Source: Platycnemis pennipes
Lineage: Eukaryota; Arthropoda; Insecta; Odonata; Platycnemididae
NCBI GenBank assembly: GCA_933228895.1
Contig: OW121852.1
Span: 130,381,544-130,445,543 of the forward strand
Direction of reading: 5' to 3'
Length of the DNA stretch: 64,000 nt
This document shows, one piece after another, positions 11,650-25,076 of the stretch. A model generated the notes under the pieces. It was not told where the DNA came from. It made no database searches and was given only the letters and a program-made list of their open reading frames with translations. A program made the position numbers and the translations under genes. Numbering within the stretch: the stretch's first letter is position 1; every line of letters begins with the position of its first letter.

Positions 11650-12400
11650 TACTTACCACAACCATTCACTCATTAAGAAATAATTAAAATAAGCAAGAGG
11701 TGACGCCGGCAGAAAAAGCTGCTGTGATAACATTCACGTCATTTTCCTCCCGTCCATGACCTCTTTTAGGGGAAGAGAAAGGAGTAGAGGGTCTGTCGGA
11801 AGGTCTGCTTGAACCGATCCTGTCGCAACCACTTCCGTTAGCAAAATTCAGCTCTGAGTCCGGCATTGCAATAAGGCGAAAAAGCTTCGCGGGCACAGTT
11901 GTGATTGGACGAAGTGAATGACGTATGTGGTCGCATGCACGTCCACTTCCCGAAAGGTTTAAGTACATCAGTTTTCGGCGATTATAACCTAACTACTAAT
12001 TTAGCGATCGAAAACGGAAATAACGCTACAAAAAAATAAGGAAAGAAACTCTGTGTACCCCATTGCAATAAAGCGAAGTAGCTTCGCGGGCTCTGTTGTG
12101 ATTGGACGAAGTGAATGACGTATGAGGTCGCATGCGAGCCCACTTTTCCGAAAGGGATAAGAACATTAGTTTTTCGGCGCTTATTATAAGAGGATTAATT
12201 GACGGATCGAAAAACGGAAATTACGGTCTAAGAAATATAAGAAAAGATGCGCAGTGTCCGCCATTGCAACAAGGCAAAGTAGCTTCACGAGCTCAGTTCG
12301 GTTCAGAGACGTATGAGTTAGGATGCAGTCCCACTTTTCAGAAAATGTTAAGAATATCTTTATTTCGGCGCATATCATTTCAGGTTTAATTGACGGATAG
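11650..12400. repeat. Left, diverged edge of satellite with progenitor tail
   Basis: From 11,650 to about 11,830 the sequence matches, in opposite orientation, the tail of the dispersed copy at 850-1045 (ACCACAACCATTCACTC, then CGTCATTTTCCTCCCGTCC). From there the first monomers follow (GATTGGACGAAGTGAATGACG near 11,905 and 12,098), more diverged than those inside. This is the junction where a dispersed element passes into its tandem form. Confidence 0.75.
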
Positions 12401-15400
12401 ATTAACGGGTTTTCAGTATAAGAAAAATAATAAAAAGCAGAGCTATTCCACCATTGCAGTAAGGCGGTGTTGATTCGCGTGCTCAATTCTGATTGGACGA
12501 AGTGAATGACGCATGAGTTCGCATGCAAAACCCACTTTTCAGAAAATGTTAAGAAAATCTTTTTTCGGCGCTTTTAATTTTAGAATTAATTGACGGATAG
12601 ATAAACGGATATTACAGTATAAGAAAAATAAGAAAAACAGCGCTGTGTCCGCCATTGTAGAAAAGCGAAGTTGATTCGCGTGCTCAATTCTGATTGGACG
12701 AAGTAAATGACGTATGAGTTCGCATGCAAAACCCACTTTTCAGAAAATGTTAAGAATGTCTTTTTTTCGGCGCATATCATTTCAGGTTTAATTGACGGAT
12801 AGATAAACGGATATTTTAGTATAAGAAAAATAAGAAAAAAAAGCGCTGTGTCCGCCATGGTATAAAAACGAAGTTGATTCGCGGGCTCAATTCTGATTGG
12901 ACGAAGTGAATGACGTATGAGTTCGCATGCAAAACCCACTTTTCAGAAAATGTTAAGAAAATCTTTTTTCGGCGTTTTTAATTTTAGAATTAATTGACGG
13001 ATAGATAAACGGATATTACAGTATAAGAAAAATAAGAAAAACAGGGCTGTGTCCGCCATTGTAGAAAAGCGAAGATGATTCGCGTGCTCAATTCTGATTG
13101 GACGAAGTGAATGACGTATGAGTTCGCATGTAAAACCCACTTTTCATAAAATGATAAGAAAATCTTTTTTCGGCGTTTTTTTTAAAGAATAAGTTGACGC
13201 ATAGATAAACGGATATTACAGTATAAGAAAAATAACAAAAACAGCGCTGTGTCCGCCATTGTAGAAAAGCGAAGATAATTCGCGTGCTCAATTCTGATTG
13301 GACGAAGAGAATGACGTATGAGTTCGCATGCAAAACCCACTTTTCAAAAAATGTTAGGAAAATCTTTTTTCGGCGTTTTAATTTTAGAATTAATTGACAG
13401 ATAGATAAACGGATATAACAGTATAAGAAAAATAAGAAAAACAGCGCTGTATCCGCCATTGTATAAAAGCGAAGTTGATTCGAGGGCTCAATTCTGATTG
13501 GACGAAGTGAATGACGTATGAGTTCGCATGCAAAACCCACTTTTCAGAAAATGATAATAAAATCTTTTTTCGGCGTTTTTTTTTAAGAATTAATTGACGC
13601 ATAGATAAACGGATATTACAGTATAAGAAAAATAAGAAAAACAGCGCTGTGTCCGCCATTGTAGAAAAGCTAAGATGTTTCGCGTGCTCAATTCTGATTG
13701 GACGAAGAGAATGACGTATGAGTTCGCATGTAAAACCCACTTTTCATAAAATGATAAGAAAATCTTTTTTCGGCGTTTTTTTTAAAGAATAAGTTGACGC
13801 ATAGATAAACGGATATTACAGTATAAGAAAAATAACAAAAACAGCGCTGTGTCCGCCATTGTAGAAAAGCGAAGATAATTCGCGTGCTCAATTCTGATTG
13901 GACGAAGAGAATGACGTATGAGTTCGCATGCAAAACCCACTTTTCAAAAAATGTTAGGAAAATCTTTTTTCGGCGTTTTAATTTGAGAATTAATTGACAG
14001 ATAGATAAACGGATATAACAGTATAAGAAAAATAAGAAAAACAGCGCTGTATCCGCCATTGTATAAAAGCGAAGTTGATTCGAGGGCTCAATTCTGATTG
14101 GACGAAGTGAATGACGTATGTGTTCGCATGCAAAACCCACTTTTCAGAAAATGTTAAGAAAATCTTTTTTCGGCGCATTTAATTTTAGAATTAATTGACG
14201 GATAGATAAACGGATATTAGAGTATAAGAAAAATAAGAAAAACAGCCCTGTGTCCGCCATTGCAGTATAGCGAAGTTGATTCGCAGACTTTGTTTTGATT
14301 GGACGAAGTGAATGACGTATGAGTTCGCAAGCAAAACCCACTTTTCAGAAAATGTTAAAAAAATCTTTTTTCGGCGCTTTTAATTTTAGAATTAATTGAC
14401 GGATAGATAAACGGATATTACAGTATAAGAAAAATAAGAAAAACAGCGCTGTGCCCGCCATTGTAGAAAAGCGAAGTTGATTTGCCTGCTAAATTCTGAT
14501 TGGACGAAGTGAATGACGTATGAGTTCGCAAGCAAAACCCACTTTTCAAAAAATGTTAGGAAAATCTTTTTTCGGCGTTTTAATTTTAGAATTAATTGAC
14601 GGATAGATAAACGGATATTACAGTATAAGAAAAATAAGAAAAACAGCGCTGTATCCGTCATTGTATAAAAGCGAAGTTGATTCGAGGGCTCAATTCTGAT
14701 TGGACGAAGTGAATGACGTATGAGTTCGCATGCAAAACCCACTTTTCAGAAAATGTTAAGAAAATCAATTCTCGGCATTTTAATTTTAGAATTAATTGAC
14801 GCATAGATAAACGGATATTACAGTATAAGAAAAATAAGAAAAACAGCCCTGTGTCCGCCATTGCAGTATAGCGAAGTTGATTCGCAGACTTTGTTTTGAT
14901 TGGACGAAGTGAATGACGTATGAGTTCGCATGAAAAACCCACTTTTCAGAAAATGTTAAGAAAATCTTTTTTCGGCGTTTTAATTTTAGAATTAATAGAC
15001 GCATAGATAAACGGATATTACAGTATAAGAAAAATAAGAAAAACAACGCTGTGTCCGCCATTGTATAAAACCGAAGTTGATTCGCGGGCTCAATTCTGAT
15101 TGGACGAAGTGAATGACGTATGAGTTTGCATGCAAAACCCACTTTTCATAAAATGATAAGAAAATCTTTTTTCGGCGTTTTTTTAAAAGAATTAATTGAC
15201 GCATTGATAAACGGATATTACAGTATAAGAAAAATAAGAAAAACAGGGCTGTGTCCGCCATTGTATAAAAGCGAAGATGATTCGCGTGCTCAATTCTGAT
15301 TGGACGAAGTGAATGACGTATGAGTTCGCATGCAAAACCCACTTTTCAGAAAATGTTAAGAAAATCTTTTTTGACGCTTTTAATTTTAGAATTAATTGAC

Positions 15401-18400
15401 GGATAGATAAACAGATATTACAGTTTAAGAAAAATAAGAAAAACAGCGCTGTGTCCGCCATTGTATAAAACCGAAGTTGATTCGCGGGCTCAATTCTGAT
15501 TGGACGAAGTGAATGACGTATGAGTTCGCATGCAAAACCCACTTTTCAGAACATGTTAAGAAAATCTTTTTACGGCGCTTTTAATTTTAGAATTAATTAA
15601 CGGATATATAAACGGATATTACAGTATAAGAAAAATAAGAAAAACAGCGCTGTTTCCGCCATTGTAGAAAAGCGAAGTTGATTCTCGTGCTCAATTCTGA
15701 TTGGACGAAGTGAATGACGTATGAGTTCGCATGCAAAACCCACTTTTCAGAAAATGTTAAGAAAACCTTTTTTGACGCTTTTAATTTTAGAATTAATTGA
15801 CGGATAGATAAACAGATATTACAGTTTAAGAAAAATAAGAAAAACAGCGCTGTGTCCGCCATTGTATAAAACCGAAGTTGATTCGCGGGCTCAATTCTGA
15901 TTGGACGAAGTGAATGACGTATGAGTTCGCATGCAAAACCCACTTTTCAGTAAATGTTAAGAAAATCTTTTTACGGCGCTTTTAATTTTAGAATTAATTG
16001 ACGGATAGATAAACGGATATTACAGTATAAGAAAAATAAGAAAAACAGCGCTGTGCCCGCCATTGTAGAAAAGCGAAGTTGATTCGCCTGCTAAATTCTG
16101 ATTGGACGAAGTGAATGACGTATGAGTTCGCAAGCAAAACCCACTTTTCAAAAAATGTTAGGAAAATCTTTTTTCGGCGTTTTAATTTTAGAATTAATTG
16201 ACGGATAGATAAACGGATATTACAGTATAAGAAAAATAAGAAAAACAGCGCTGTATCCGTCATTGTATAAAAGCGAAGTTGATTCGAGGGCTCAATTCTG
16301 ATTGGACGAAGTGAATGACGTATGAGTTCGCATGCAAAACCCACTTTTCAGAAAATGTTAAGAAAATCAATTCTCGGCATTATAATTTTAGAATTAATTG
16401 ACGCATAGATAAACGGATATTACAGTCTAAGAAAAATAAGAAAAACAGCCCTGTGTCCGCCATTGCAGTATAGCGAAGTTGATTCGCAGACTTTGTTTTG
16501 ATTGGACGAAGTGAATGACGTATGAGTTCGCATGAAAAACCCACTTTTCAGAAAATGTTAAGAAAATCTTTTTTCGGCGTTTTAATTTTAGAATTAATTG
16601 ACGGATAGATAAACAGATATTACAGTTTAAGAAAAATAAGAAAAACAGCGCTGTGTCCGCCATTGTATAAAACCGAAGTTGATTCGCGGGCTCAATTCTG
16701 ATTGGACGAAGTGAATGACGTATGAGTTCGCATGCAAAACCCACTTTTCAGAACATGTTAAGAAAATCTTTTTACGGCGCTTTTAATTTTAGAATTAATT
16801 AACGGATATATAAACGGATATTACAGTATAAGAAAAATAAGAAAAACAGCGCTGTTTCCGCCATTGTAGAAAAGCGAAGTTGATTCTCGTGCTCAATTCT
16901 GATTGGACGAAGTGAATGACGTATGAGTTCGCATGCAAAACCCACTTTTCAGAAAATGTTAAGAAAACCTTTTTTGACGCTTTTAATTTTAGAATTAATT
17001 GACGGATAGATAAACAGATATTACAGTTTAAGAAAAATAAGAAAAACAGCGCTGTGTCCGCCATTGTATAAAACCGAAGTTGATTCGCGGGCTCAATTCT
17101 GATTGGACGAAGTGAATGACGTATGAGTTCGCATGCAAAACCCACTTTTCAGTAAATGTTAAGAAAATCTTTTTACGGCGCTTTTAATTTTAGAATTAAT
17201 TGACGGATAGATAAACGGATATTACAGTATAAGAAAAATAAGAAAAACAGCGCTGTGCCCGCCATTGTAGAAAAGCGAAGTTGATTCGCCTGCTAAATTC
17301 TGATTGGACGAAGTGAATGACGTATGAGTTCGCAAGCAAAACCCACTTTTCAGAACATGTTAAGAAAATCTTTTTACGGCGCTTTTAATTTTAGAATTAA
17401 TTAACGGATATATAAACGGATATTACAGTATAAGAAAAATAAGAAAAACAGCGCTGTTTCCGCCATTGTAGAAAAGCGAAGTTGATTCTCGTGCTCAATT
17501 CTGATTGGACGAAGTGAATGACGTATGAGTTCGCATGCAAAACCCACTTTTCAGAAAATGTTAAGAAAACCTTTTTTGACGCTTTTAATTTTAGAATTAA
17601 TTGACGGATAGATAAACAGATATTACAGTTTAAGAAAAATAAGAAAAACAGCGCTGTGTCCGCCATTGTATAAAACCGAAGTTGATTCGCGGGCTCAATT
17701 CTGATTGGACGAAGTGAATGACGTATGAGTTCGCATGCAAAACCCACTTTTCAAAAAATGTTAGGAAAATCTTTTTTCGGCGTTTTAATTTTAGAATTAA
17801 TTGACGGATAGATAAACGGATATTACAGTATAAGAAAAATAAGAAAAACAGCGCTGTATCCGTCATTGTATAAAAGCGAAGTTGATTCGAGGGCTCAATT
17901 CTGATTGGACGAAGTGAATGACGTATGAGTTCGCATGCAAAACCCACTTTTCAGAAAATGTTAAGAAAATCAATTCTCGGCATTATAATTTTATAATTAA
18001 TTGACGCATAGATAAACGGATATTACAGTCTAAGAAAAATAAGAAAAACAGCCCTGTGTCCGCCATTGCAGTATAGCGAAGTTGATTCGCAGACTTTGTT
18101 TTGATTGGACGAAGTGAATGACGTATGAGTTCGCATGAAAAACCCACTTTTCAGAAAATGTTAAGAAAATCTTTTTTCGGCGTTTTAATTTTAAAATTAA
18201 TTGACGCATAGATAAACGGATATTACAGTATAAGAAAAATAAGAAAAACAACGCTGTGTCCGCCATTGTATAAAACCGAAGTTGATTCGCGTGCTCAATT
18301 CTGATTGGACGCAGTGAAGGACGTATGAGTTCGCATGCAAAACCCACTTTTCATAAAATGATAAGAAAATCTTTTTTCGGCGTTTTTTTTAAAGAATTAA

Positions 18401-20150
18401 TTGACGCATAGATAAACGGATATTACAGTATAAGAAAAATAAGAAAAACAGGGCTGTGTCCTCCATTGTATAAAAGCGAAGATGATTCGCGTGCTCAATT
18501 CTGATTGGACGAAGTGAATGACGTATGAGTTCGCATGCAAAACCCACTTTTCAGAAAATGTTAAGAAAACCTTTTTTGACGCTTTTAATTTTAGAATTAA
18601 TTGACGGATAGATAAACAGATATTACAGTTTAAGAAAAATAAGAAAAGCAGCGCTGTGTCCGCCATTGTATAAAACCGAAGTTGATTCGCGGGCTCAATT
18701 CTGATTGGACGAAGTGAATGACGTATGAGTTCGCATGCAAAACCCACTTTTCAGTAAATGTTAAGAAAATCTTTTTACGGCGCTTTTAATTTTATAATTA
18801 ATTGACGGATAGATAAACGGATATTACAGTATAAGAAAAATAAGAAAAACAGCGCTGTGCCCGCCATTGTAGAAAAGCGAAGTTGATTCGCGTGCTAAAT
18901 TCTGATTGGACGAAGTGAATGACGTATGAGTTCGCAAGCAAAACCCACTTTTCAAAAAATGTTAGGAAAATCTTTTTTCGGCGTTTTAATTTTAGAGTTA
19001 ATTGACGGATAGATAAACGGATATTACAGTATAAGAAAAATAAGAAAAACAGCGCTGTATCCGTCATTGTATAAAAGCGAAGTTGATTCGAGGGCTCAAT
19101 TCTGATTGGACGAAGTGAATGACGTATGAGTTCGCATGCAAAACCCACTTTTCAGAAAATGTTAAGAAAATCAATTCTCGGCATTTTAATTTTAGAATTA
19201 ATTGACGCATAGATAAACGGATATTACAGTCTAAGAAAAATAAGAAAAACAGCCCTGTGTCCGCCATTGCAGTATAGCGAAGTTGATTCGCAGACTTTGT
19301 TTTGATTGGACGAAGTGAATGACGTATGAGTTCGCATGAAAAACCCACTTTTCAGAAAATGTTAAGAAAATCTTTTTTCGGCGTTTTAATTTTAGAATTA
19401 ATTGACGCATAGATAAACGGATATTACAGTATAAGAAAAATAAGAAAAACAACGCTGTGTCCGCCATTGTATAAAACCGAAGTTGATTCGCGTGCTCAAT
19501 TCTGATTGGACGCAGTGAATGTGTATGAGTTCGCATGCAAAACCCACTTTTCATAAAATGATAAGAAAATCTTTTTTCGGCGTTTTTTTTAAAGAATTAA
19601 TTGACGCATAGATAAACGGATATTACAGTATAAGAAAAATACGAAAAACAGGGCTGTGTCCTCCATTGTATAAAAGCGAAGATGATTCGCGTGCTCAATT
19701 CTGATTGGACGAAGTGAATGACGTATGAGTTCGCATGCAAAACCCACTTTTCAGAAAATGTTAAGAAAACCTTTTTTGACGCTTTTAATTTTAGAATTAA
19801 TTGACGGATAGATAAACAGATATTACAGTTTAAGAAAAATAAGAAAAACAGCGCTGTGTCCGCCATTGTATAAAACCGAAGTTGATTCGCGGGCTCAATT
19901 CTGATTGGACGAAGTGAATGACGTATGAGTTCGCATGCAAAACCCACTTTTCAGTAAATGTTAAGAAAATCTTTTTACGGCGCTTTTAATTTTAGAATTA
20001 ATTGACGGATAGATAAACGGATATTACAGTATAAGAAAAATAAGAAAAACAGCGCTGTTTCCGCCATTGTAGAAAAGCGAAGTTGATTCGCGTGCTCAAT
20101 TCTGATTGGACGAAGTGAATGACGTATGAGTTCGCATGCAAAACCCACTT
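12400..20150. repeat. Satellite array, 200-bp monomers, mixed higher-order periods
   Basis: About 39 tandem monomers. Landmarks in each are CAAAACCCACTTTTCAGAAA, TTTTTTCGGCG, AATTAATTGACGGATAGAT, GATATTACAGTATAAGAAAA, GTCCGCCATTGTA and CTGATTGGACGAAGTGAATG. Variants recur in blocks: 13,088-13,540 recurs at 13,688-14,140 (600 bp, 3 units); 14,392 at 15,994 (1,602 bp, 8 units); 15,593 at 16,795 (1,202 bp, 6 units) and again at 17,397 (602 bp); 18,397 at 19,597 (1,200 bp, 6 units). Minus-strand frames of 65-116 codons recur in nearly every unit, but their period is not a multiple of three in 200-bp units and they resemble no protein. I do not call them genes. Confidence 0.95.
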
Positions 20151-23100
20151 TTCAGAACATGTTAAGAAAATCTTTTTACGGCGCTTTTAATTTTAGAATT
20201 AATTGACGGATAGATAAACGGATATTACATTATAAGAAAAATAATAAAAACAGCGCTGTTTCCGCCATTGTAGAAAAGCGAAGTTGATTCGCGTGCTCAA
20301 TTCTGATTGGACGAAGTGAATGACGTATGAGTTCCCATGCAAAACCCACTTTTGAGAAAATGTTAAGAAAATCAATTCTCGGCATTTTAATTTTAGAATT
20401 AATTGACGGATAGATAAACAGATATTACAGTATAAGAAAAATAAGAAAAACAGCGCTGTGTCCGCCATTGTAGAATAGCGAAGTTCATTCGCGGGCTCAA
20501 TTCTGATTGGACGAAGTGAATGACGTATGAGTTCGCATGCAACACCCACTTTTCAGAAAATGTTAAGAAAATCTTTTTTCGGCGCTTTTAATTTGAGAAT
20601 TAATTGACGCATAGATAAACGGATATTACAGTATAAGAAAAATAAGAAAAACAGCGCTGTGTCCGCCATTGTATAAAACCGAAGTTGATTCGCGGGCTCA
20701 ATTCTGATTGGACGAAGTGAATGACGTATGAGTTCGCATGCAAAACCCACTTTTCAGAAAATGTTAAGAAAATCAATTCTCGGCATTTTAATTTTAGAAT
20801 TAATTGACGGATAGATAAACAGATATTACAATATAAGAAAAATAAGAAAAACAGCGCTGTGTCCGCCATTGTAGAATAGCGAAGTTCATTCGCGGGCTCA
20901 ATTCGGATTGGACGAAGTGAATGACGTATGAGTTCGCATGCAACACCCACTTTTCAGAAAATGTTAAGAAAATCTTTTTTCGGCGCTTTTAATTTGAGAA
21001 TTAATTGACGCATAGATAAACGGATATTACAGTATAAGAAAAATAAGAAAAACAGCGCTGTGTCCGCCATTGTATAAAACCGAAGTTGATTCGCGGGCTC
21101 AATTCTGATTGGACGAAGTGAATGACGTATGAGTTCGCATGCAAAACCCACTTTTCAGAAAATGTTAAGAAAATCTTTTTTCGGCGCTTTTAATTTTAGA
21201 ATTAATTGACGCGTAGATAAACGGATATTACAGTATAAGAAAAATAAGAAAAACAGCGCTGTGTCCGCCATTGTATAAAACCGAAGTTGATTCGCGGGCT
21301 CAATTCTGATTGGACGAAGTGAATGACGTATGAGTTCGCATGCAAAACCCACTTTTCAGAAAATGTTAAGAAAATCTTTTTTCGGCGCTTTTAATTTTAG
21401 AATTAATTGACGCGTAGATAAACGGATATTACAGTATAAGAAAAATAAGAAAAACAGCGCTGTGTCCGCCATTGTATAAAACCGAAGTTGATTCGCGGGC
21501 TCAATTCTGATTGGACGAAGTGAATGACGTATGAGTTCGCATGCAAAACCCACTTTTCAGAACATGTTAAGAAAATCTTTTTACGGCGCTTTTAATTTTA
21601 GAATTAATTGACGGATAGATAAACGGATATTACATTATAAGAAAAATAATAAAAACAGCGCTGTTTCCGCCATTGTAGAAAAGCGAAGTTGATTCGCGTG
21701 CTCAATTCTGATTGGACGAAGTGAATGACGTATGAGTTCCCATGCAAAACCCACTTTTCAGAAAATGTTAAGAAAATCAATTCTCGGCATTTTAATTTTA
21801 GAATTAATTGACGGATAGATAAACAGATAATACAGTATAAGAAAAATAAGAAAAACAGCGCTGTGTCCGCCATTGTAGAATAGCGAAGTTCATTCGCGGG
21901 CTCAATTCTGATTGGACGAAGTGAATGACGTATGAGTTCGCATGCAACACCCACTTTTCAGAAAATGTTAAGAAAATCTTTTTTCGGCGCTTTTAATTTG
22001 AGAATTAATTGACGCATAGATAAACGGATATTACAGTATAAGAAAAATAAGAAAAACAGCGCTGTGTCCGCCATTGTATAAAACCGAAGTTGATTCGCGG
22101 GCTCAATTCTGATTGGACGAAGTGAATGACGTATGAGTTCGCATGCAAAACCCACTTTTCAGAAAATGTTAAGAAAATCAATTCTCGGCATTTTAATTTT
22201 AGAATTAATTGACGGATAGATAAACAGATATTACAATATAAGAAAAATAAGAAAAACAGCGCTGTGTCCGCCATTGTAGAATAGCGAAGTTCATTCGCGG
22301 GCTCAATTCTGATTGGACGAAGTGAATGACGTATGAGTTCGCATGCAACACCCACTTTTCAGAAAATGTTAAGAAAATCTTTTTTCGGCGCTTTTAATTT
22401 GAGAATTAATTGACGCATAGATAAACGGATATTACAGTATAAGAAAAATAAGAAAAACAGCGCTGTGTCCGCCATTGTATAAAACCGAAGTTGATTCGCG
22501 GGCTCAATTCTGATTGGACGAAGTGAATGACGTATGAGTTCGCATGCAAAACCCACTTTTCAGAAAATGTTAAGAAAATCTTTTTTCGGCGCTTTTAATT
22601 TTAGAATTAATTGACGCATAGATAAACGGATATTACAGTATAAGAAAAATAAGAAAAACAGCGCTGTGTCCGCCATTGTATAAAACCGAAGTTGATTCGC
22701 GGGCTCAATTCTGATTGGACGAAGTGAATGACGTATGAGTTCGCATGCAAAACCCACTTTTCAGAAAATGTTAAGAAAATCTTTTTTCGGCGCTTTTAAT
22801 TTTAGAATTAATTGACGCGTAGATAAACGGATATTACAGTATAAGAAAAATAAGAAAAACAGCGCTGTGTCCGCCATTGTAGAAAAGCGAAGTTCATTCG
22901 CGGGCTCAATTCTGATTGGACGAAGTGAATGACGTATGAGTTCGCATGCAAAACCCACTTTTCAGAAAATGTTAAGAAAATCTTTTTTCGGCGCTTTTAA
23001 TTTTAGAATTAATTGACGCGTAGATAAACGGATATTACAGTATAAGAAAAATAAGAAAAACAGCGCTGTGTCCGCCATTGTAGAAAAGCGAAGTTCATTC

Positions 23101-23440
23101 GCGGGCTCAATTCTGATTGTACGAAGTGAATGACGTATGTGTTCGCATGCAAAACCCACTTTTCAGTAAATGTTAAGAAAATCTTTTTTCGGCGCTTTTA
23201 ATTTTAGAATTAATTGACGGATAGATAAACGGATATTACAGTATAAGAAAAATAAGAAAGAGAGCGCTGTGTCTGCCATTATAGAAAAGCGAAATTGATT
23301 CGCGGGCTTTGTTGTGATTGGACGAAGTGAATGACGTACGAGTTCACATGCAGACTGATTTTGAAAAAAAATGTTAATAACATCTTTTTTTCGGCGCTTT
23401 TAATTTGAGAATTAATTGACGGATAGGTAACCGGTTAATT
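20150..23440. repeat. Satellite array, 201-bp monomers, 7-unit higher-order repeat
   Basis: About 16 units. The variant order starting at 20,199, 20,553, 20,600, 20,954, 21,155 and 21,356 recurs at 21,604, 21,958, 22,005, 22,359, 22,560 and 22,761, a constant shift of 1,405 bp (seven units). Units at 20,954-21,553 and 22,359-23,159 are nearly identical to their neighbours and exactly 201 bp apart, which indicates recent local homogenisation. The last monomers before the pogo insertion (23,160-23,440) are more diverged, as expected at an array edge. Confidence 0.95.
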
Positions 23441-23445
23441 AAGTA

Positions 23446-25074
23446 CAGTTTAGCACCCTTAATCCGGGAACCCCTAATCCCGGAATACCCATAATCCGGC
23501 AATTTTGCCATGCGATTGCCATCTGGTGCTTAGTGGAAAATGCCGAAACGTTTTTAACCGGAACATTGCTTCATAACCTGCCGAGAGATTATTCTTATAT
23601 TAATACCAAGATACCATTCTTAACGTTTATTTTCCCATTTCGAGAATCAGAATAATTAAACATATTAATTTCTGGTACTTCGTCTACACCGGAATTATTC
23701 TGAAACTTGAAATAAACATATATATTTGACGACATCGCCGAGGCGATATACGACTAATTTACCGATCGGCCACTTTCTATGGCGCGCGCATTTTTGATTG
23801 ACCACTAGACGTAATATGATAAAATTATTGGTTATACTCTGTTATTTCACGCAAAACGTGTCTCATCCATACAGTTGTGGCAACAGCACAAAACGTTAAC
23901 CATCGCAGAAAAAGTGCAAGTTGTGAAAAAGCTTGACGCCGTTGCATCAGTAAAGCGTTTGACTGAAACATACCTCGTTGGATCTTCAACAATATAGCAC
24001 ATTAAGAAGCTGAAAGAGAAAAATCATCAAAATTTTACTGTTAAACAGACACGAAGAAGTAGATAACAGAGAGAAAAACTATGAAAGAAGATTTAAGTGC
24101 CTATTAAGAAAGCCTGGTTTCGATTGCGTCGGAGTGAAGGCCTTCGTTAGTAATTCATGCCAAATGCTACTGGAGCAGGATAAACTCTATTAGAAATAGA
24201 CGTGATCAATCCAAAAGACGTAATTCGGGAAATTTCACGTGCAGGCAATAGCATTTCACCGTCCGTTCTAAAAACACGCGTGGTTTAAATTGTGGACTGC
24301 TTTAAGGTTTGATATAGACGAAATAATTGGGGATTTAAAAAAATTCATGTTTCTGAGGATAAAAATATGATGATGGAGTTTGCAAACATCATCCATAACC
24401 CTGAATTAAAGGAAATGGAATTGGTAAATTTAGACGAAAGGATAGTTAGCGGCCACGATATTCTCACCACACAAGATATCACAGATGATGAAATCATAGA
24501 AATGGTAATGAATAACAATAAATCCGATTGGGGATGACGATGATCAGCCTGAAATTGTTGAAGGAAGACTACTCTTGATGATGTTCTTTAAAGAATAATC
24601 CAGTCCTGTCGCCCACGGCGACGTAGTGACACGACACTCACACGATGGCATCGCGCTGAATCAGCTGACAAGAAATCGAGCGCCGTAGGAAATTATGTTA
24701 CGCAAAGCACAGAATACGAAATATCAATTTTTATACCCTTTTCCAATAACAATATGAAACTTTCACATGTGCAGCAATATGCACAATGCTTATATTCCGT
24801 TATTTTCACTCACTCCGCAACTTCGATAATTTTAAATAATAACTTTGTGTATTAAGAAACCATTTCTTTCTGATAATTCTCGGTAACTCTTTTTACAATA
24901 ATGTTCAGTAAATGGCAAACGAATATATTTTGTTATAAATAATTGACTCCTTTCAATGAAAACTCCCCGGACGTCAGAAATAGACCAATTACCATGCATG
25001 ACCCATAGTCCGGCAAAATCCCTTATCCGGCATCACTTCGGTCCCGACCGTGCCGGATCAAAGATGCTCAACTG
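23446..25074 (+). mobile_element. pogo/Tigger-like DNA transposon in the satellite, internally deleted
   Basis: Inverted ends CAGTTTAGCACCCTTAATCCGG (left, with the rest of the arm diverged) and, read inward from the right, CAGTTGAGCATCTTTGATCC. These are flanked by TA on both sides (23,444-23,445 and 25,075-25,076). The CAGTTGAGCATCC...ATCCGG type terminus and TA target fit the Tc1/mariner superfamily, pogo/Tigger branch. Satellite sequence flanks both sides, so the insertion is younger than the array there. Remnants of the transposase lie inside. Confidence 0.85.
23900..24530 (+). pseudogene. pogo-type transposase remnant (helix-turn-helix and C-terminal end)
   Basis: Plus-strand translation from about 23,900 gives KTLTIAEKVQVVKKLD, VASVKRLTETYLVGSST, a stop, then HIKKLKEK. 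This is the N-terminal CENP-B/psq-like helix-turn-helix of pogo transposases. Near 24,450-24,530 an acidic stretch, GHDILTTQDITDDEIIEMV, resembles the C-terminal tail of Tigger proteins. The DDE catalytic core between them is missing, and stops interrupt the rest. It is a dead, deleted copy. Confidence 0.75.
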
Positions 25075-25076
25075 TA

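Noticed and set aside
12539..23159. Dozens of 65-116-codon minus-strand ORFs as a tandem gene family
   Set aside because: They follow the satellite period exactly, shift frame in 200-bp units, overlap each other, and resemble no protein.
12000..23440. CRISPR-like array
   Set aside because: Units are 200 bp and contiguous with no unique spacers, and the context is eukaryotic.
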